The translations under genes and the position numbers were made by a program. Shown here in pieces: positions 32,447 to 41,150 of a stretch of 64,000 nt of DNA. Origin of the DNA: Thereva unica (Eukaryota > Arthropoda > Insecta > Diptera > Therevidae); the NCBI GenBank assembly GCA_949987705.1, contig CATLJY010000151.1, positions 1 through 64,000 of the forward strand, written 5' to 3'. Under the pieces are notes generated by a model, which was given only the letters and a program-made list of their open reading frames with translations, did not search any database and was not told where the DNA came from. The stretch's first letter is position 1. Each line of letters starts with the position of its first letter.

Positions 32447-33934
32447 ATGTCAATCCCCCCAAAGAAAAATAAAAATCTTTCCCCAAATCCATATCCTATT
32501 ATTACTAGATTAAGAAGTAGACTAGGCTTGTTTAGATCATTAGAAAATATAAACGAAAGTATAAGTGAAGAAATTAGTGAAAGTTACAGTGATAATTTTA
32601 ATAACAGAGTTTTGCTAGGTAATTTTGAGAACCGATCATTAGAACATATTTGCGAAAACGTACCTAGTGCCAGTGATAATACCCCTTTTGACTTCGTACC
32701 TAATTCTCGTTTTGACCTCTCGTATTCAGATAATTCTTCAAACACCATGGTTGATAACAACCCAATAAATAATATAATTCCACCAACGGCTCCTATCTCA
32801 AGGACAATGACTTCAATAGACGTATTCAATTCATTAAGAATACCCGACGCTATTAAAGATCTCCCGCAATACGATGGAAATCCGCGTTTACTTTTCGAAT
32901 TTTTAGGTAACGTCGAAGAAATTCTTGAGTTGATCGCCGTAACTAGCGGCACCGGTTATGGTCAATTATTATTACGAGCAATTCGAAACAAAATAGTTGG
33001 GCCAGCTAATGAAGTCCTCAATATGTATGGGACTCCTCTAGAATGGGATCAGATTAAACAAAATCTAATCCTGCATTACTCTGATAAAAGAAACGAGACG
33101 TCGTTGATTAGGGACCTTCATAAAACGAAACAGGGTAGCCAAACGATAGAAAAATTTTATAGCGAAATAATCGAATTACTCGCGAGTATGACAAACCACG
33201 TGTCCATCCACGAAAAAGACCCAAATGTTATAAATTCAAAGAAAATCTTATTTACAGAAATGTGTTTAAATTCATTCTTATCGGGACTTAGAGAACCATT
33301 AGGTTCGACCATTAGGGCCATGAAACCTCTTACTTTAGCAGAAGCTTTTGCTTACTGCATTAAAGAACAAAACATATTCTATGGTAAATCGGAAAGCTCC
33401 AATTCGTCCGGAAGTAAAATACAACACACACAGAATAAACCAAGATTTCCCCACAAACCCTGGAACACGAACTTTACACAAAATCTTAGATTCAACCAAG
33501 GCGGCGCTTTACCTCGTTTTGTTCCATATAATTTCCCTCGCCAGGCATACAACCAGCAACCCACCTTCAATAGACCTTCACTAGGACCCCAGCCTTCAAC
33601 TTCTTTCCGACAGATAACAAATCAACCGTATAAACAACCAGAATTAAAACCAGAACCAATGGACACATCATCGGGCAACATGAGATCTAATACATACCAG
33701 TCGCAAAGAAAACCACAATCTAATTTCTTCCGTTCTAATAACAGACCAAATTTTACCAGTAAAGAATTATTCCATATAACTGAAGGTTCTCAAGAGTCAA
33801 ACGCCCCTGGTGACTACCACTCAAATTTAGATGAATATTATTATGATAGAAGTGATCAAAGACGCAACATTCAAGTAGTCGAGTTGGATGAGGATTTTTC
33901 AAACAGAGCCTCGAACCACCAATCGGCTACATAG
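32447..33934 (+). CDS. gag: Gag polyprotein (errantivirus type)
   Basis: 495 codons from the ATG at 32447. The N-terminal 120 residues are acidic and low complexity. A capsid-like region follows (residues about 135-300: YDGNPRLLFEFLGNVEEI, then FLSGLREPLGSTIRAMKPLT). The C-terminal third is rich in Asn, Gln, Pro and Arg. There is no CCHC zinc knuckle, which is normal for errantiviral Gag. It would form the intracellular particle and bind genomic RNA. It overlaps the pol frame by 43 nt at its end. No stop or frameshift. Confidence 0.9.
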   Translation: MSIPPKKNKNLSPNPYPIITRLRSRLGLFRSLENINESISEEISESYSDNFNNRVLLGNFENRSLEHICENVPSASDNTPFDFVPNSRFDLSYSDNSSNTMVDNNPINNIIPPTAPISRTMTSIDVFNSLRIPDAIKDLPQYDGNPRLLFEFLGNVEEILELIAVTSGTGYGQLLLRAIRNKIVGPANEVLNMYGTPLEWDQIKQNLILHYSDKRNETSLIRDLHKTKQGSQTIEKFYSEIIELLASMTNHVSIHEKDPNVINSKKILFTEMCLNSFLSGLREPLGSTIRAMKPLTLAEAFAYCIKEQNIFYGKSESSNSSGSKIQHTQNKPRFPHKPWNTNFTQNLRFNQGGALPRFVPYNFPRQAYNQQPTFNRPSLGPQPSTSFRQITNQPYKQPELKPEPMDTSSGNMRSNTYQSQRKPQSNFFRSNNRPNFTSKELFHITEGSQESNAPGDYHSNLDEYYYDRSDQRRNIQVVELDEDFSNRASNHQSAT

Positions 33935-36900
33935 ATATTAACATTCACGGATCAATTTTACCTTATATTAATGTTTCTTCACCATTTGGACGCCCCCTCA
34001 AATTCTTGGTTGATACAGGTTCGTCAGCTTCCTTTATAAACCCGGAATTTGTACACCCCGAAGACACGAGATTAATCAAACCAGTAATTATAAATACAGT
34101 CTTGAATAACCATACTATAAATAAAGAAATATTTTTGAATAATTTTATAGAGTTTGAACAACCTGGAACTAGTAGATTCCTTGTCTTTCGCTTCCACGGT
34201 TATTTTGATGGGCTTCTAGGATTAGATTTCTTAAAAAACTTAGGCGTGAAAGTTGATTTAATTAATGATGTTCTGACCAATGACATGATTAAAATTCCAT
34301 TGGAATTTAAACCCAACTTCATGTCAGAAAAAATCCTAATTCCTGCTAATTCGAAATATATAGTTAAAATACCTGTAGACAAACAAGAGGGTGATATTTA
34401 TATTAGTCATACAGAAATAAACCCTTCACTATACATCCCTGAAGGTATTTATTATGCAAAAGATTGGCATAGCTTCGTAGAAGTGATAAACCAGTCTGAA
34501 CACGAGGAAATGTTATTTCTAGAACAACCAATCAAAGTTGAATCTTTCTCCTCAGAAAGAATTCTGGAAGTAAATAATTTCAACGTAAACTACGAACATA
34601 ATGGTTATGAGGAAGACATTAAAAACTTACTCAGAATTAACCACCTAAACCAAGAGGAAACTAAAGCTCTAGTTAAGGTATGTAAAGAATACGAAGAGAT
34701 ATTCCATAGGGAAGGGCAAGATCTGAGTTTCACGAACCAAGTAAAACACCAAATAACCACAACGGACGATATCCCTGTATATACTAAATCTTATCGTTAT
34801 CCACACATTCATAGAGAAGAAGTGAGGAAGCAAATCACTGAAATGCTGGACCAGAATATCATAAGACCTAGTTACTCACCATGGAGCTCTCCAGTTTGGA
34901 TTGTTCCTAAGAAACTGGACGCTAGTGGGAAGCAGAAATGGCGGTTAGTCATAGACTACCGTAAGCTAAATGAAAAAACGATCAACGATCGATATCCCTT
35001 GCCTAATATAACAGAAATTTTAGATAAATTAGGTAAGTGTATGTACTTTTCCACGTTGGATTTGAAGAGTGGATTTCATCAAATAGAGATGGACCCAAAC
35101 GACATTCCAAAGACAGCGTTCACAGTGGAAGGAGGGCACTACGAATACGTTCGCATGCCCTTCGGCCTTAAAAACGCCCCAACTACTTTTCAGAGGGTAA
35201 TGGATAATGTCTTGAAAGAATTACAAGGTTCCATATGTCTTGTATACCTCGACGACATTATAATCTACTCAACTTCTCTTTCGGAACATGTTGATAATTT
35301 GCGAAAAGTTTTCCAAAGACTCAAGGATGCTAATTTAAAGATACAGTTAGATAAATCCGAATTCTTGCGAAAAGAGATTGAATTCCTGGGTCATGTAGTG
35401 ACCACAGACGGCATAAAGCCTAACCCCAACAAAACTAAAGCCATACAGAATTTTCCATTGCCAAAAACTAGCAAAGAGATAAAATCATTCCTTGGATTAT
35501 TAGGCTATTACAGGAAATTCATTAAGGATTTTGCTAAACTCACAAAGCCCTTAACTGAATGCTTAAAGAAAGGAAGGAAAATTACACTGGATGAACGTTA
35601 TGTGAAAACCTTCGAAGCCTGTAAAGACCTTCTGATTAACGACCCTATACTGCAATACCCCGATTTCTCTAAGCCTTTTATACTCACTACAGACGCGAGC
35701 AACTACGCAATTGGCGCTATATTGTCACAAGGACCAGTTGGCAGTGACAAGCCAATATGTTACGCAAGTAGGACTCTGACAGAATCCGAGACTAATTATT
35801 CGACAATCGAGAAGGAATTGTTGGCCATCGTATGGGCAACAAAATACTTCAGGCCTTACCTGTTTGGTCGAAAGTTTAAGATTGTCACGGACCATCGACC
35901 TTTGGTTTGGATCATGAACCTCAAGGATCCTAACTCTAGACTTGTCCGCTGGAGGTTGAAGCTCGAAGAGTACGAGTATGAAATAGTTTACAAAAAAGGT
36001 ACACAAAATAGCAACGCCGACGCCTTAAGCAGAATCAAGACCCAAGATGAACAACCACAGATTGTAGAAGCTAATGTAGGAGAACAGGCAAGTGCAGCCA
36101 GCACAACGGGAGCTACCATACATTCAGCAGTAGAGAATGTAAACGATGGAATTTATATATCTGAAAGACCATTGAACGAATTTTCTCTCCAATTAATTAT
36201 CGAAATGTCTGATAGGAAACCAGAGTTTACACTCGAAGTACCCTTCAAAAATAAACAGAGAAGGATAGTTAGGATACCAAATAATTCAGAAGAAACCCTG
36301 GTAGGAATATGTAAAAGATTTCTAACACCTAATAAACTTAACGCCATTCATACTGATGATAATACTTTTCGAATAATCCAAACTGTGTATTCTAAATATT
36401 TCTCTCACTCAAGGACCTTTAGAATAATTCGTTGCATGGACGTACTAAAGGATATAACCGACGGTGACCAACAAGACCGAACCATCCGCGACTACCATCG
36501 AAATAATAACCACCGCGGAATAAATGAGACCCTTTCGCATCTAAAAAGATCATTTTACTTTCCATTTATGAAAAATAAAATAATTAAAATTATTAACAAC
36601 TGCGACGTGTGCCAAACACTAAAATATGACAGGTCTCCACTTAAAATTAGACATACCATCCCTGAAACCCCAGAGAAACCATTAGACATTCTTCATACCG
36701 ACATATACACAATAAATAATAAACAGATACTAACAGTTATAGATAAATTCTCGAAATTTGCAGCAGCTTTCACACTGACCGCTAGGAATAGTCTGAATAT
36801 AATCAAATCCCTGAAATCTTTTATGAGCACACACGGGATACCCAAGAAGTTAATCTCAGATCCCGGTTCAGAGTTCACTTCCTTAATATTCGAAGACTTT

Positions 36901-37587
36901 TGTAAACAATACGAAATTAATCACCATGTCACATCCTTTCAACAAAGTAGTAGTAATTCCCCAGTGGAAAGATTACATTCAAGTTTAACAGAAATTTACA
37001 GAATTATCTACAACCTCCATAAAGAAAAAGATCACGAGGACATTCTGAATGAAACCCTAATAACTTATAACAATGCTGTTCATTCAGCAACACAGCTAAC
37101 ACCCTACGAAGTATTCTACGGTAGGACTTATAGATTTAATAATGAAACACAACATAAAACAACCCATGAATATCTAGAAAAATTAAATGAATTTCAATCT
37201 CAATTATACCCCATAGTAAAGCAAAAATTAGAAGAAAAAACCAAGCATAATATTGATAAGATTAATAAAAATAGAGTAGAACCCGAAAAGTACGCAATAG
37301 GGACTAGAATATTCAAAAAGGAAAATAGAAGGAACAAGTTGACGCCTAGGTTTACCAAATATAGAGTAAAGGAAGATAGGGATGTAACTTTGACAACTAG
37401 CAAAAATAAGAAATTTCACAAATCTAAAATAAAAAGAAAACGTAAATTGCAGGATAATCCATCTAATGCAAGCCCACAAAATGGAGATTCAGGACTTAAC
37501 CAACAGCAGGGGAATTCTTCCAATGAAACTGGGCACTGCTCGAACGATACATCGATACAACAACCTACTACACATAGTCCGACTTGA
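33892..37587 (+). CDS. pol: Pol polyprotein: protease, RT, RNase H, integrase
   Basis: Pol lies in the -1 frame relative to gag and is open from 33892, overlapping gag by 43 nt, so it is probably made by -1 frameshifting. No canonical slippery heptamer is obvious in the overlap (T-run at 33895-33899). Domains in order: aspartic protease LVDTGSSASF (34006); RT with FSTLDLKSGFHQI, VRMPFGLKNAPTTFQR and YLDD at 35245-35256; RNase H LTTDASNYAIGAIL; integrase zinc finger (H…H, CDVC) near 36500-36615. The integrase core has HTDIY, SDPGSEF and SPVERLHSSL, so the D-D-E residues are present. All catalytic motifs appear intact. Confidence 0.93.
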   Translation, partial: GFFKQSLEPPIGYIDINIHGSILPYINVSSPFGRPLKFLVDTGSSASFINPEFVHPEDTRLIKPVIINTVLNNHTINKEIFLNNFIEFEQPGTSRFLVFRFHGYFDGLLGLDFLKNLGVKVDLINDVLTNDMIKIPLEFKPNFMSEKILIPANSKYIVKIPVDKQEGDIYISHTEINPSLYIPEGIYYAKDWHSFVEVINQSEHEEMLFLEQPIKVESFSSERILEVNNFNVNYEHNGYEEDIKNLLRINHLNQEETKALVKVCKEYEEIFHREGQDLSFTNQVKHQITTTDDIPVYTKSYRYPHIHREEVRKQITEMLDQNIIRPSYSPWSSPVWIVPKKLDASGKQKWRLVIDYRKLNEKTINDRYPLPNITEILDKLGKCMYFSTLDLKSGFHQIEMDPNDIPKTAFTVEGGHYEYVRMPFGLKNAPTTFQRVMDNVLKELQGSICLVYLDDIIIYSTSLSEHVDNLRKVFQRLKDANLKIQLDKSEFLRKEIEFLGHVVTTDGIKPNPNKTKAIQNFPLPKTSKEIKSFLGLLGYYRKFIKDFAKLTKPLTECLKKGRKITLDERYVKTFEACKDLLINDPILQYPDFSKPFILTTDASNYAIGAILSQGPVGSDKPICYASRTLTESETNYSTIEKELLAIVWATKYFRPYLFGRKFKIVTDHRPLVWIMNLKDPNSRLVRWRLKLEEYEYEIVYKKGTQNSNADALSRIKTQDEQPQIVEANVGEQASAASTTGATIHSAVENVNDGIYISERPLNEFSLQLIIEMSDRKPEFTLEVPFKNKQRRIVRIPNNSEETLVGICKRFLTPNKLNAIHTDDNTFRIIQTVYSKYFSHSRTFRIIRCMDVLKDITDGDQQDRTIRDYHRNNNHRGINETLSHLKRSFYFPFMKNKIIKIINNCDVCQTLKYDRSPLKIRHTIPETPEKPLDILHTDIYTINNKQILTVIDKFSKFAAAFTLTARNSLNIIKSLKSFMSTHGIPKKLISDPGSEFTSLIFEDFCKQYEINHHVTSFQQSSSNSPVERLHSSLTEIYRIIYNLHKEKDHEDILNETLITYNNAVHSATQLTPYEVFYGRTYRFNNETQHKTTHEYLEKLNEFQSQLYPIVKQKLEEKTKHNIDKINKNRVEPEKYAIGTRIFKKENRRNKLTPRFTKYRVKEDRDVTLTTSKNKKFHKSKIKRKRKLQDNPSNASPQNGDSGLNQQQGNSSNETGHCSNDTSIQQPTTHSPT

Positions 37588-39049
37588 ACAGTATGAACAG
37601 ACAATTGACAATATCGACAATTCACTGAACACATTAGGAAAATTAGACGAGACAGACGAATTACTAGGATCTCTAAATATAACTAAACTAAAATTAATAG
37701 ATTTAAAACATAAATTTTATAGCCTTATGCCGACAAGAAGAACTAGAAGGGGTCTTATCAACGGGTTAGGTACAGTAATAAAAACTATTACAGGAAATAT
37801 GGATGCAGATGATGCAACCAAATTAAATAATGATATAGAAAAATTAATGAAAAATCAAGAATTTACGCAAAAAGAAGTAAATAGACAAATCCTGATAAAT
37901 AATAAAATGATCGAACGTTTTAACAATATAACTGAACACATAAATTTCCAACAAGATATCATGACAAATCATTTCAAGCAAACTCAAAATAAAATAAAAA
38001 AGGAAAATTTTAAATTACAAAATTTGCAATACATGAATCAGATCAATTACAATTTAGAGTTACTCAATAATCATTTAACTAGCTTATCAGAAGCAATAAT
38101 ACTAGCTAAATTAAACATAATCTCAAAACAAATACTAAGCCCTACAGAACTCTCAGAAATACACACAATTTTTACCAAACAAAATTTCACTATAATTTCT
38201 AATGAACACATTTACGAATTATTAGAACTTCAAGCCTATTACAATGACACTAATCTAATATTTAACGTACAAATACCGATATTCTCAGAGGAAGAATATT
38301 CATATTTTCACATAATTTCCCTACCTATCAACCAAACAAAAATCATACCTTCCAAACCATACCTAATCCTCAGTCCTAACAGTATTCAAAATTTTGACCA
38401 GAAATGTCCGAAAATTGAAGATATATATATTTGCAAAAGGACCGAATACCAAGAGTCACCAATAAACTCTTGCATTGCTAATTTAATAAATAATCAGGCA
38501 GCAAGTTGTATATTACAGAACCGAGAAAAAACTATAGAGATCTTTCAGCCAGAACCAAACTACGTCATACTAATTAACATCCCGAAGACGATCATTTACA
38601 CAACATGTGGCACCGAACAACAGAACGTGCAGGGCTCCATGCTTATCCACTTCATCAACTGTGAGATTAACATCAACGGCATCATATACAGCTCAACTGC
38701 CAGGAGACATTGGGATGAAATAACCATACATCCAACCATCTTCAAGGAGATCAACGCCACAGATTCCAGCATCGCAACCCTGAGAAGACTTGATACCTAC
38801 CAGTTCGCAGAAAGCAACCCTTTGGACTTTCTACCATCTTACGTCGACTCCATTAGTTTCTACTCTGCAACCACAGGATTTACACTATTACTAATTATAA
38901 TCATAATAGTCATATTGTACAAAGGACATCGAGGATTCTTTCAACCCAGTCAGTCACCAACCACGCATGGTTTCGTATCGTCCAACGAACCAAGGTTCAT
39001 ATGGCCGATACTCAACAGTAAGGAGGGAGGAGTTACATGCCCCGTATAG
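37466..39049 (+). CDS. env: Envelope glycoprotein (errantiviral, baculovirus F-like)
   Basis: 527 codons in a frame different from pol, overlapping its last 122 nt. Near residues 91-95 there is a basic furin-type site (RRTRR), followed directly by a Gly-rich hydrophobic segment (residues about 96-112) in the position of a fusion peptide. Asn-linked glycosylation sites, cysteines and a heptad-like region follow. A transmembrane segment (LLLIIIIIVILY) lies at about residues 470-485, before a 42-residue tail. The stop lies inside the 3' LTR. The frame lacks an N-terminal signal peptide, so the first ATG is probably not the real start; see the leader exon at 32354. Family knowledge: Env of this group resembles baculovirus F protein. 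Intact as read. Confidence 0.88.
   Translation: MQAHKMEIQDLTNSRGILPMKLGTARTIHRYNNLLHIVRLEQYEQTIDNIDNSLNTLGKLDETDELLGSLNITKLKLIDLKHKFYSLMPTRRTRRGLINGLGTVIKTITGNMDADDATKLNNDIEKLMKNQEFTQKEVNRQILINNKMIERFNNITEHINFQQDIMTNHFKQTQNKIKKENFKLQNLQYMNQINYNLELLNNHLTSLSEAIILAKLNIISKQILSPTELSEIHTIFTKQNFTIISNEHIYELLELQAYYNDTNLIFNVQIPIFSEEEYSYFHIISLPINQTKIIPSKPYLILSPNSIQNFDQKCPKIEDIYICKRTEYQESPINSCIANLINNQAASCILQNREKTIEIFQPEPNYVILINIPKTIIYTTCGTEQQNVQGSMLIHFINCEININGIIYSSTARRHWDEITIHPTIFKEINATDSSIATLRRLDTYQFAESNPLDFLPSYVDSISFYSATTGFTLLLIIIIIVILYKGHRGFFQPSQSPTTHGFVSSNEPRFIWPILNSKEGGVTCPV
39020..39030 (+). promoter_or_regulatory. Polypurine tract
   Basis: AAGGAGGGAGG immediately 5' of the 3' LTR, the expected primer site for plus-strand DNA synthesis. 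It lies within the end of env. Confidence 0.9.
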
Positions 39050-39483
39050 AATTCCATTATTACCTGTAAACCATAAATCCACCTTCCGGCACATGCCGCG
39101 ATTCAGCAATTTAGTTGTAAGAATTTAAATCAATAACCAGACGCTAGATAATCATTTTTATTAATTTCTTAATAAATTCTTGGAATAATGTTAACATGCA
39201 CTCATTTAGGTTTTAGATTGCACATTTTTGTATCAGGTTAAGTAGAGTTCATTTTAACCTTTATAATATTTTAAATCATGAATATCGATCACTCTTAGTT
39301 TTGGTTCTGTACTGTTAAGATCGATATTCGTTGCTATCTTGTTGTTTGATTTTTTAAATTCTAATTTTGATTCTTAAATGGTTTGATAATAGATTTTGTT
39401 ATTTCTTAAATAAATAATTATTGTTCGGACTTTTAAATATTATTATTTTTTTTTTGGTCATAAGACGGGCGGTTAACGTAATT
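39031..39483 (+). repeat. 3' LTR of errantivirus-like element (453 bp)
   Basis: Same length and, as far as I can read, same sequence as 31608-32060. It encodes the last residues and the stop of env (39047-39049). Followed by the CGTG duplication. Confidence 0.95.
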
Positions 39484-39806
39484 CGTGCGACTGTTCTTGC
39501 CGGTCGGAAGCAAATTTCAGTTGCGTTGTTGCACTTTATCTGAACTACTTGACATTTTACCAAAATCTCGTGACTACAAACTATGTGGGCACAAAACACC
39601 GATTGATCTAAAATCAGTTGAGCTCGTGTGTGGCCAAAGATTTTATTTTAATTGGAAACTGATTGTGCTTGTGATTATTGTAAAACCAGTTTGAAATTGG
39701 GATTGCAAATCGGTCGACTCGTGAGCGGAGAGCTTTACACACCACAAAATTTAAATTCGTTAGTTGAAGATAACACACAATCGCCTAATAGTCCATTCAA
39801 AACGCG

Positions 39807-40180
39807 GGGGGGGGGGGTGTTCCAAAATAACACCGTTAAGAAAATCGAACCGTAAACGTTTTTGGGGTCGCTGATCACGAAAATCGAGGTCCCGCGGTCC
39901 CAAAATAACCCCTAAAGGGTTGAAAGTACCCCTAAATTCGAGAAAAATGGCAGAAATTGTAAACAAATTTTTTTTCCAGTTTTTGCTTCAAATTCGATTG
40001 TGGGCGTACTGTCAGGCAAAAATAAATTATTTTCAACCCTTAAGGGGTTAAAACTACCCCTACAATATAGTTAATTGAAAACTAGGGGGGGTGTTCCAAA
40101 ATAACACCGTTCAGAAAATCGAACCATAAAGGTTTTTGGGGTCGCTGATCACGAAAATCGAGGTCCCGCGGTCCTAAAAT
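39807..40180 (+). repeat. 277-bp-period repeat, about 1.35 units
   Basis: The segment GGGGGGTGTTCCAAAATAAC through GGTCGCTGATCACGAAAATC to CGCGGTCC occurs at about 39807-39902 and again at 40084-40178, with few changes. The spacing is about 277 bp. Between the copies lies GTTGAAAGTACCCC and its near-inverse. The array stops at the foldback element that begins at 40189. Confidence 0.8.
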
Positions 40181-40188
40181 TAGGGCGT

Positions 40189-40822
40189 CCACTATCCACT
40201 AAGATAGGTGATTAGGGAAAAAATTTTGTTTTTTTTTAATTTACTGAAATTTGAATAACTCCTAAAGTAATTATCATAAAGTAGCCTAATTAGGCTCATC
40301 TTTTAGGTAAATGTGTATTCTTTAATTTGGTGTAAAACATAGCAGCCTGAGTGACTCCGTTCAAAAAATATGTAGGCTCAAACCAATGCTATTATGCCGC
40401 AGTTGAAAGACGAGTAACTTTTTATTTGTTCACGATAAAACACGATAAAACTACTACTACTACTACTACCTACAAAACTACCCAAAATAAACACTTATTG
40501 TATATGGAAATATTGTAGGTAATAGTTTGGTGCATCAGAAAAGCAAAAAAAAAATGTACTGTTAGTAACGAATTTTCTGAGAAAAACGAAGAAATCTGCC
40601 AGGTCTAGATTCTAAGCATTGTTTGAGCCTATATATTTTTTGAACGGAGTCACTCAGGTTGCTGTGCTTTATACCAAATAAAAGAATACACATTTACCTA
40701 AAAGATGGGCCTAATTAGGCTACTCTATCATAATTACTTTAGGAGTTATTCAAATTTCAGTAAATTTAAAAAAAAAAACAAAATTTTTTCCCTAATCACC
40801 CTGTATCTTAGTGGATAGTGGA
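40189..40822. repeat. Foldback element with about 210-bp arms
   Basis: The left arm (40189-40405: CCACTATCCACTAAGATA, GGTGATTAGGGAAAAAATTT, GAGTGACTCCGTTC) pairs with the right arm (40615-40822) with roughly 90% identity. Part of the arm (CATCTTTTAGGT…GAGTGACTCC) also resembles 7297-7360 inside the element at 6196-7719. Confidence 0.8.
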
Positions 40823-40844
40823 GATAGCCGCCCTCTGTAGAACA

Positions 40845-41150
40845 ATTTTTTTCTCCAAATATATCCAGGAATCACCCCTGAAAATATTAGCCGCGTACTC
40901 CAACAAAGGATTTATTAAATTTCTGATGACCTTTACAAGTCGGGAATGATAGAATATGAGTATTTTAACTTATTAAAACGACAATATCTCAGAAATGGCA
41001 ATTCCTACGAGAAAATGTATAATATACTTTTTTGTAGATAATCGCCTAATCTACAAACGTTGTAAACACAATTTTCTGATGAGACGTACGGTTTAGCAGA
41101 TATTTGCAAAAAACTGATATTTTGACCCTTTGACCTTGAATAAAAAAGTT
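40845..41150 (-). repeat. Old dispersed repeat, inverted copy of 6540-6845
   Basis: Read in reverse complement, it matches 6540-6845 over its whole length. Shared blocks are TTGCAAAAAACTGATAT, CGTACGG/TTACGG, GAAAATGTATAATA and ATCCAGGAATCA(C/T)CCCT. Together with the foldback next to it, it shows that the nested part of the 6.2-7.7 kb element is a larger repeat family. Confidence 0.7.

Larger units (their letters stand above)
31604..39487 (+). mobile_element. Errantivirus-like LTR retrotransposon, apparently complete
   Basis: Complete provirus-like structure: 5' LTR (31608-32060), primer site, leader with a splice donor, gag, pol, env, polypurine tract and 3' LTR (39031-39483). It is flanked by the 4-bp duplication CGTG (31604-31607 and 39484-39487). 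LTRs begin AGTTAC and end GTAATT, as in the insect 17.6/297/gypsy group of Ty3/Gypsy elements. The two LTRs look identical base for base, and all three ORFs are open, so insertion is recent. Domain order protease-RT-RNase H-integrase is Ty3/Gypsy type. Confidence 0.95.

Noticed and set aside
32281..32472. 63-codon leader frame starting at 32281 as a separate errantiviral gene
   Set aside because: It begins with TTG, has no ATG in its early part and crosses a strong splice donor. A different frame with an ATG at 32354 makes more sense as an exon.
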